Source of the DNA: Symsagittifera roscoffensis
Taxonomy: Eukaryota > Xenacoelomorpha > Acoela > Convolutidae
Direction: 5' to 3'
NCBI RefSeq assembly: GCF_963678635.1
Contig: NC_087065.1
Location: 69,506,956 to 69,566,955, forward strand
Length of the DNA stretch: 60,000 nucleotides
Within the stretch, counting starts at the first letter, position 1. Each line of letters begins with the position of its first letter. Under the pieces are notes generated by a model. The model saw only the letters and a program-made list of their open reading frames with translations. It searched no databases and had not been told where the DNA came from. Below are positions 20,225-27,400 of the stretch, in pieces. The position numbers were made by a program, and so were the translations under genes.

Positions 20225-20600
20225 GGGAAAGAAAACATCTCCACAGGTTTACGTAAGGGATGTGATCAGACGTCAACAGGAGTTGAACGATCTGTGCAGA
20301 CAAAATACTCAGCAAGCACAGGCAAGGCAGAGGAAAAGATTCGACAAGAAAGCAGCTGGTGCAAAGGCCTACTCGGTGGGAGACTACGTATGGGTATTTC
20401 AGAACGTTATACTACCGAAAGGAACAAAGAAGCTTCTTAAAAAATGGAGGGGACCCTTCATGATTACGGAGGTGCACCAGGAGGGACGTTTTTATAGACT
20501 GAGTACTGGCCGAGCCGCCCACTACGAGAACATCAAGCCACACAATCCATCGACAGAAGACTGGTGTATACCTGCAGACATGGAAGAAGGGATTATCTAA
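20199..20600 (+). CDS. pol: Integrase C-terminal domain (GPF/Y type) of element B
   Basis: Residues after TFFYPEYEG include a basic helix (RQRKRFDKKA) and the KWRGPFMI block of the GPY/F module found in gypsy integrases, ending with a YRL..GR..HYENIKPH stretch. This domain binds DNA and may help choose targets. The frame changes again at about 20590-20598, next to a G run, and the protein continues as the acidic extension. Confidence 0.8.
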   Translation: MTFFYPEYEGKKTSPQVYVRDVIRRQQELNDLCRQNTQQAQARQRKRFDKKAAGAKAYSVGDYVWVFQNVILPKGTKKLLKKWRGPFMITEVHQEGRFYRLSTGRAAHYENIKPHNPSTEDWCIPADMEEGII

Positions 20601-21589
20601 TGATGGACCCTGCTTGTGAGGTAAATGAAAAAGGCACCAGGGAGAAGAACGATGGAAACGAAGTCGTAGAGGAAGGCACGGATACACCATTGGACCTGGA
20701 TCCAAACGAACAGATCGAAGCGGACGATGAAACCTTACCCTACGCAGAGGAAGATTGGCAGGATCCCGAACAGACAGAGGTTCCCAAGAACTTGGAACCA
20801 GATCTTCCGTTCACGATGCAGACTCGTCAGAAGGACGGGACGAGACCAAGAAAGAAATACAATCCTTACGGTGACGACTTTGTAGTGGATAGGATAGATC
20901 TAAAGAAAATAGTGGAGGAAGTAGTGGGTTTAGAGGAAATAACTGTGTCACAAGACATTGACATAGTCGATGATCACAACGATGAGTGGGTTGACGACTG
21001 GTCGAAACCCGAGGTAGAATTCGACGATGAGCAACAGCAGTCAAATGAGCAAGACCTGACGAACCTGCGTGTCTTAGAGTGGCTGAACGAAATGACATCA
21101 GACCCTAAAGAGACCAGCGTTACGATTCAAGACGTAGATCGTGAAAGCGCGAAATACATTAAGACCGAACGAGATGATCTTTTCTGGGCTGCCCAGGAAG
21201 GACATCTTCTCATTCCAGCTTCTAACCTTGACTTGATATCCGGTATGCGATCGACGGGGACGCCGATGGATGTTTTTGTCCGGGGAGTGGGGGTAGGACT
21301 TACCCACACTGAAAACCTGATAATAAAAAAATTGAGAATAGCAAGAGAAACAGGAGAGTTAGAAGCAGAAACAGGCGAAGAACCTAAGAAACCTGACATA
21401 GGCAGGGTGGTTGAGTCATATTTTAACTTACCAAATGAATATTCAAGTAACATAATACTAACAGACAGTGATTTCATACTCACAAACAGAACATGTGCGA
21501 TAGCAATCACCGCAGACATGAGTTTTAGGACAGCGTTAGCGGCAGATTTTAAGAGAGAATACAAAAACGTGGAATTCCTTTGGAAGTAA
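20564..21589 (+). CDS. Post-integrase acidic extension and first half of a macro-like domain
   Basis: This frame carries the pol protein on after the integrase. Residues to about 180 are strongly acidic and probably disordered. The last ~60 residues (21420-21586) show the start of a macro-domain pattern: a hydrophobic strand (AIAIT), then an Asp and ALAADFKREY, which lines up with the D..MG.GIA..FK..Y block of Poa1/OARD1-like macro domains. The glycines of that loop are replaced. An in-frame TAA at 21587-21589 splits the domain; the second half follows directly. No start codon is needed if it is read as part of Pol. Confidence 0.65.
   Translation: MYTCRHGRRDYLMMDPACEVNEKGTREKNDGNEVVEEGTDTPLDLDPNEQIEADDETLPYAEEDWQDPEQTEVPKNLEPDLPFTMQTRQKDGTRPRKKYNPYGDDFVVDRIDLKKIVEEVVGLEEITVSQDIDIVDDHNDEWVDDWSKPEVEFDDEQQQSNEQDLTNLRVLEWLNEMTSDPKETSVTIQDVDRESAKYIKTERDDLFWAAQEGHLLIPASNLDLISGMRSTGTPMDVFVRGVGVGLTHTENLIIKKLRIARETGELEAETGEEPKKPDIGRVVESYFNLPNEYSSNIILTDSDFILTNRTCAIAITADMSFRTALAADFKREYKNVEFLWK
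21272..21296 (+). promoter_or_regulatory. Fourth internal copy of the primer-tract motif
   Basis: TTTTTGTCCGGGGAGTGGGG begins at 21273. Here the motif is read in a different codon phase (V-R-G-V) from the copies at 18656-18800 (L-S-G-E), so its conservation is not explained by the protein. The purine run that follows is the longest of all the copies. Confidence 0.45.
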
Positions 21590-21898
21590 AGACCAGGGAT
21601 AGGGGGCGTAGCAGCCTTACCTCCGGCGGTGTCGCAGATACCGGGAAAGTACTTATGCTTCTTGGTAACGAGGGCGACGGAGAAGCAGCACGTGGACCCA
21701 GAAAACCTAGTCTTGTCTTTGACGAGGCTGAGGGACTTCCTTGTAGAAATGGACGTGAAGGAGCTCTCGCTTCCAGTGTACGATCCAAACAGAGGAAGAC
21801 TGCATCCTCGGGAATTGTACGCGCTTGTACACGTGATATTCTCTGATACGAACATACAAGTATATCTACACAAGAAATATTACTTAAGTATAGGCTGA
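21590..21898 (+). CDS. Second half of the macro-like domain, C-terminus of Pol in element B
   Basis: It is in the same frame as the preceding segment, after the TAA at 21587. The pattern is typical of the later part of macro domains: a YLCFLVTR strand, then SLTRLRDFL helix, then a LSLPVYDP strand, an RG-containing loop, ELYALVHVIF helix and a final strand IQVYLH. In Poa1/OARD1-type macro domains the corresponding parts are a Y.Y.LITK strand, the P-R-I-G-C-G loop and the I..VF helix. The glycine-rich loop is altered here, so ADP-ribose binding or hydrolysis may be lost or changed. It ends at a TGA (21896-21898). The macro assignment rests on pattern matching, not a search. Confidence 0.55.
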   Translation, partial: RPGIGGVAALPPAVSQIPGKYLCFLVTRATEKQHVDPENLVLSLTRLRDFLVEMDVKELSLPVYDPNRGRLHPRELYALVHVIFSDTNIQVYLHKKYYLSIG

Positions 21899-22287
21899 GT
21901 GATGTGCGAAAGAGTGTTAGGTCAAAGACTAAGTTGCATGTGATATGTGTGTTATGTTATGTTATGTGTTAGGTTATTAAGATCATGGGTAAGTAGGGGT
22001 TAGTGACCATGAACAACTAAATGACGATCTTGGGAATAGATCCAAAGTTTGGACTGTCCAATCTTAGTTCGAAATCCAAAATTTTAGAAAACAATTGATT
22101 TTAATTAATTTTAGGATAAATATCTTTTTATCTGAACTGTCTTTAAGCAAATTTTAACGATATATGTTAAGGTGAAACTGACAAGTGTGACATTCGTGAT
22201 TTCTTTTCTAGATCCTGATTGATCGTTTGAATTACTCACTTGAGTCAAATTATCAAATTGAATCAAATCAAACTTGGAAAGAACAGT
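21899..22287 (+). other. Spacer between pol and the accessory ORFs, with a candidate splice acceptor
   Basis: This is AT-rich, with a TTATG-type short repeat near 21950. TTTCTTTTCTAG at 22200-22211 is a good 3' splice-site candidate 76 bp before the next ATG. A spliced subgenomic RNA, as used for env in some gypsy elements, would explain how the downstream ORFs are translated. The donor was not identified. Confidence 0.4.
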
Positions 22288-22926
22288 ATGGACAATTTCA
22301 ACCTGGATGAATTGATGGACCTGGCAGAGGCATATGTAGGACCGATGGTAGATGCGATCTATCGTCGGCTGATCGAACGAGACTTCGCTCTGGAGGACCC
22401 AGAGGTGGTCATGTTGCTGACCGCCCTGATCAACATCTTGGGGCACGACAACCGTGGGGACCGCCCCACGGAAGTCCTGTTGATGGCAGCATATGGAGAA
22501 AGAGGAGTACTAGACCGCCCGAACATGAGAGTGATGAGGTGGAGAAACGGGGCTCTCTCAGGGAGTGACTTGGTGAATGAGCCTGGGTTGGGAAGTTCTA
22601 GGACTTACCAACCAGGTGAGATGCCAATGCCCTCTAAGCCTAAACCTGGGTTGACGAGAATGCATCAGGAGATGAATAGCGAGGCGACCTCGTCTGGTTC
22701 ATCACTGAGAGCAGCTGTGCCACCGAAAAGGGCGAAAGTAACACAGAAGGTTCAGACGAACCAAACCATACAAGATCTGGACGAGATGAACGATCAGCTG
22801 AGAAGTACGAAGAAGGAGCTGAACGAGATGACCAGAAGCATGCTCCAGATGGAGGAAGATCGGGACATGTGGAGAAAGTTGTTTGAAGACTGCAACAAAA
22901 ACAGGGTCAAGAGATCGAACGCTTAA
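22288..22926 (+). CDS. Coiled-coil accessory protein, first accessory ORF of element B
   Basis: The ATG at 22288 (MDNFNLDELMDL) is the first of a 212-residue frame; in-frame codons upstream lie in the spacer. Residues 1-60 form a helical region with LLTALINILG. The middle is P/S/T-rich, and residues ~160-205 form a heptad-type coiled coil (LDEMNDQLRSTKKELNEM). The frame stops at 22924, but the coiled coil visibly continues in the -1 frame (EIERLRQEYKERSEQV) into the SGNH ORF. So the two may be one protein joined by frameshifting, or one protein broken by an indel. Confidence 0.7.
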   Translation: MDNFNLDELMDLAEAYVGPMVDAIYRRLIERDFALEDPEVVMLLTALINILGHDNRGDRPTEVLLMAAYGERGVLDRPNMRVMRWRNGALSGSDLVNEPGLGSSRTYQPGEMPMPSKPKPGLTRMHQEMNSEATSSGSSLRAAVPPKRAKVTQKVQTNQTIQDLDEMNDQLRSTKKELNEMTRSMLQMEEDRDMWRKLFEDCNKNRVKRSNA

Positions 22927-24386
22927 GGCAGGAATACAAAGAGCGATCGGAGCAGGTGGCGTTGACAACGGCCGTGGAGAAAGTGATACCTGCAAGGGAT
23001 ATTCCTCGTGGGCAGTCCCCGATGGAGCTCTTGACGCCTCGAGAAATGAGTCAAACAACGGAGACAAATCGAGTAACGATCCCGGATCCTAGTGACACCT
23101 TGGGTGACCCCGTCGTAGAACAGACAGTGAGGAAACTGATAGAGACAGCTGGACGACTGGTCGCTAACAAGAATGCGCCAGGTTCCGGGGTGACTGCACC
23201 CTATGGAACGATTGACGATACGGGCAGAGTACAACTCTCCCAGACCGTGATCAGACAAGAAATAAGTAATGCGACACCACTCATGGGGAGCTTGAGAAAT
23301 CCAGAGAGGAAAGTACGAAAGATGCCAGCGAAGAAAGTGTCTCATGTAATAGACGTGCAGAAGAATAATCAATTGAAGTATAATTTCACGGGAGTTCCGG
23401 AGACAGATCCGAGGGCCTGCTTCAATCGAGCTACCTGGAGCCCGGCTGTGAACCTGCAGCAACCACCACTCGGGACATCTCACCTGATATTGGGAGACAG
23501 TTTAGTCAGAGTGCTGTCGAATTTGAGGACCTCGTGGGTCACCACGGTGATGGCCTTTGGAGGCGCGACGATAGCCCAATTATATCGGATGGTGGAACTG
23601 TTGAATCCAGGGAAGATTCCCAATGTGATGATCTTAGTTGGGACGAATGACATCTCCAGAGGATCAGACGAGCAGGAAGCACTGTGGGAGTCAATGATGG
23701 TGTGTTTGTTCACTACCCTCTGGCAGAAGTTCAGTTGCGCGGTACTGACCGTTTGCACTGTGCCAATGAATACGAGAAGCCTGACAGCACCAGGAAGGAG
23801 GCAAAACGAGGGAGTCATGAGATGGAACAACATCTTGAGGAACCTAGCAAATCGAAATGCCGGAAGGATGATCCTCATGGACATTGAGCATGAGTTGAGA
23901 GCCATGGATCAGGCCAGACTGAACACGGATGGCATCCATTTCGACAGTATCGAAGGACAAGCTTGGTTGAATCGATTCTTCCAAGAACGGTTGGAGGAGC
24001 TGGAGGCAGAACTCTTTGACACAGGAGTGCTGAAGGAAGAGGGAACGGTGAGTGATGCGGTGATTACCACCTTTGTGCCTCCTAGCCTGGAGACACGCTT
24101 GGGTGCGGTCCCAGCCTTCACGAATTACCGGCAACAAAGCTCCAGCGAACCAGGTCGAAGAACAGACGTGCAGGATCGGTTGGGAGAAGCACCGATGAGG
24201 AGAACAATTCATCCTAGGAGAAGGATAGGACCTGTCAACCAACCAATCGAAGAAGTAGCAGGCACATCTAGGTCGGACACTAGATCGGAGAGACGAATAC
24301 CAGTCGAGAGGAAAGACCGAGCAGAGGCTCATTGTTGTGGTCGAGGTCCATACCGTCTCCTTGGCATATATACAAAGACGAACTAA
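22887..24386 (+). CDS. SGNH/GDSL-type hydrolase of element B
   Basis: The frame is open from 22887 (after a TGA at 22884), so a start at the internal GTG 22956 is not required. After a coiled-coil tail and a linker, an SGNH hydrolase domain spans about bases 23460-24000. All blocks are present: GDS (Ser codon 23499-23501), the block II Gly in AFGGAT (~23557), VGTND (Asn codon 23646-23648) and DGIH (Asp 23928, His 23937). The fold is that of esterases, lipases and deacetylases; the substrate is unknown. A proline/arginine-rich linker with ETRLG/DRLG motifs follows, matching the N-terminus of the element A protein. The frame is lost at about 24320-24340 and runs to a TAA at 24384. In element A this linker and the giant region are one ORF. 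Confidence 0.8.
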   Translation, partial: RLQQKQGQEIERLRQEYKERSEQVALTTAVEKVIPARDIPRGQSPMELLTPREMSQTTETNRVTIPDPSDTLGDPVVEQTVRKLIETAGRLVANKNAPGSGVTAPYGTIDDTGRVQLSQTVIRQEISNATPLMGSLRNPERKVRKMPAKKVSHVIDVQKNNQLKYNFTGVPETDPRACFNRATWSPAVNLQQPPLGTSHLILGDSLVRVLSNLRTSWVTTVMAFGGATIAQLYRMVELLNPGKIPNVMILVGTNDISRGSDEQEALWESMMVCLFTTLWQKFSCAVLTVCTVPMNTRSLTAPGRRQNEGVMRWNNILRNLANRNAGRMILMDIEHELRAMDQARLNTDGIHFDSIEGQAWLNRFFQERLEELEAELFDTGVLKEEGTVSDAVITTFVPPSLETRLGAVPAFTNYRQQSSSEPGRRTDVQDRLGEAPMRRTIHPRRRIGPVNQPIEEVAGTSRSDTRSERRIPVERKDRAEAHCCGRGPYRLLGIYTKTN

Positions 24387-24403
24387 TGAAGCTGGATCTC
24401 TAG

Positions 24404-27400
24404 AGAGTAAGCTTCATCGAAGATGCAAGGAGGATGTTGAATGGAGCGATGCTATCCGTCAGCAAATTGTACTCGATAACCGGCGTAGACTGGTTGATAG
24501 CCGCTAGCATAAATTTCAGCTCCACGACGGCCTTGAGATTTGCTGATTTGGAGGGACTGCCCTCTAACAACACGATGGGACCAGTGAATGCGAGACCGTT
24601 GCAAGATGTGAGATTGAACCATGATGAGGGGAATCGTGAAGAGAGACCGGGAAGATTCCTGACGGCGAGAGCGCCGATTGGACAACACGTGAAAATATTT
24701 AGGCAGCTGACGACACCACCTGGTCATGTGAAGGAGAGAGTGTACCCAAAACTAGTGAACCAAGATGGTGATGCCCAGAGATATGGCGGATTGACAGCGA
24801 TAAAGAAAGATGAGACCATCTTCGCCGCCTATGACAAAGCAGAGATGAGGAAGGCCAAAATCATGGTAGTAGCGAATTCAGAGTTCGTGTACACCTCCAA
24901 GTCTTTGTTTTGGCCGGACGTCATAATGTTGGCCGCGGTTGACCTAGACCTATTGCAATCAGTGTCTTTGGCTATAGGGGTACAAAGGCAGACAGACATG
25001 AACCCAATAACGATTGTGTTTGCTGGCATCAATGACCATCTACACAGTAGAGGTTTTCTGAGCAGGCTCAGAGATCCTGCAACAGCAGAAAACGCAGTAT
25101 GGCCAGCAATAAAAGACATCCTGCAGTCGATGGGTGAAGTGGTGGATGCAACGAAGGAGGGGTCATTCAATAAAGTGGCGTTGAGAGTAGTATTCGCGTT
25201 GTCTCCGGGATATGCACATCTCCCGGATGGACTGAAGTTTGTGTACGCAATGGTAGCCTTACTTTCGGAAGGAAAATATGATGTGATCATATCGGCCCCG
25301 AATCGCATGATAGAAATGGAGAACCTGAGGCCACTTAAGGCTGAACTGCCTGCAGTATGGCCAGATATCTCAAACGCGATGAGAGGATTCAAGGACCACG
25401 CGCTACACATGTTAGTGTTGGACGAAGTGCTGGGGTTGGAACTGTCCAACTTCAGTCGGCAACTCAAACTGAAACCGGGAATAGACGACGACCATCGAGT
25501 GATCACGGCAATTCCCAACGACTTATGGTTCCGAGCAATGGAAGTGGCGAGTGAAGACACAAGAAGAAAAAACTCACTAGAGACGAGAGCTCATCTGGAG
25601 GCGATGGTTCTGAGAACCAAGCCGGAAGCCAACCAGTGGCTACACTTGAATCCTAGAGTAGCGGCATTGGGTGCAGATGCTTTTCAGCAAGGCCCCGTAA
25701 TGATCACGAAGATACATGCCCACTTGTTGAAGGAGGTGTACCTGGCGGAAAATGCCGGAGAAAAGACCGCTGAGTTTGTGAACAGAATGTGTCAGATTAC
25801 TCTGGAAACCTTCTGGACCCAGGAAGTGAAAGGACAGGAGGGCTTTGAAAGGACAGACAGCATGCTAGAAGGGTTGGGAGCCGGATGGACCGCGTCCTTC
25901 TTGGCAAAAGTTTATCCGAAAGTCTCGCGCTATTTGATAAAAAAATTCCTCCAAGCAGTAGTGAGAGTATCGATAGTGGAATTAATAGCCTTGTTCGTGA
26001 CGTTCGGAGCGGAGAGTTTCGTGAAAGGACCGGCGATACTGCTTACGGATGGAATACAGAACCTGCGACTAGACGGACTTCTGACATTGATCGCAATAAC
26101 CCACGGAAACTTGGGAGGACTAATGAAACTGGCACGTTGTCCAGAGCAGATGAAAGAGAGAGTGAGGAATCTGGATATGAAGAAATCCACGGACTCGTGC
26201 AACAAAATAAGAGACCTGAGACACACTCTTATCCAGTATCTCTTGCAGCAAAACCGCTTTGGAACCGGAGAAGACGAGACAATTGAAAGAGAGGAAGATG
26301 TTAGACGACATGTTGGAGGCATGCCGCTATTAACGGATTTGAGCTTAGCTATGAGAACCGATCCCTTGGCGCTGATCAGAGGAGTCACGGAGTTCGTGAC
26401 AGTGATCTATGGACCAGCAGTCACGTTTGCATTCCCTGACGTTAAAGTGGAAGCATATAGGAGGTCGGTGCTGCACCTGAACCTCATATCGGCAGTGGAC
26501 GGTAGTACACTGAACTGGTGTGAGCAGAACACATTGCGGGAACTCATGAGTGAAGATCTGTTGTTTGCGAAGATATCAGAGCCAGAAATGACGATCATCA
26601 ATTTTGACGATCACTTCCGTGACCGCATGGGAGAAGTAGAAAGAGGACACATCGAGGTGTTTCCAAAGCTTTGGAATCTGAGACCCTATGACAAAACGAA
26701 TGGTGAAATAACCAGAGTGCCTCGTCTCACTGCAGCATACCACAAGGTGAGAGAAGAAACGAAGGACTGGGGCGATTACAAGAAGCTGCCGGAGGCAATC
26801 CCTGAATTCCCTCTGATAAGAAGGATGTTGCTCGGAGCAGTCTCCGTGGTACAAACTCCTAGGTTGAGAGCATTCGAAACCAATGAAAGGAGAATAGGGA
26901 ATTTCGTGGGAACGATGGATCCATACTTCGTAGGGAGAAATGCCGCCGTGTTACAGTACACACGATTTGCATACACGGATCAAGCGACGAGAAGGCGAAT
27001 AAGCAACGCCGCTACTCCCAAGCCTGGAAGATTTGATGAGGAATGGAGAGGACTAGGCTTAGCTCCGATGAGAATGAGAGGCAGGACAGAATTGCCTGAA
27101 GCCTCATTAATCCTGACCAGTGTGAAAAAGGAGATGAAAGTTGGAGGAATATTGCAGACGAGAACCTTCCTAGCACCCTTCGGCTGCGAAGAAATCAAAG
27201 TGGTCCATGGAGAAGAGGAAGATAAATCGGCCGGTACATTGCTCATACCGAGATTCCAGGAAGAAGCCGATATTGACGAACAAGGACCAGTGAGCCCGAA
27301 CAAGGATAAGTCAGAAGGAGATGACGGACAGGGTGGAAGCCGTCAGACTGAAGAACCCATGCAACAAGATCAAGCTGGTGGGGAAGACGACAGGGCATCG

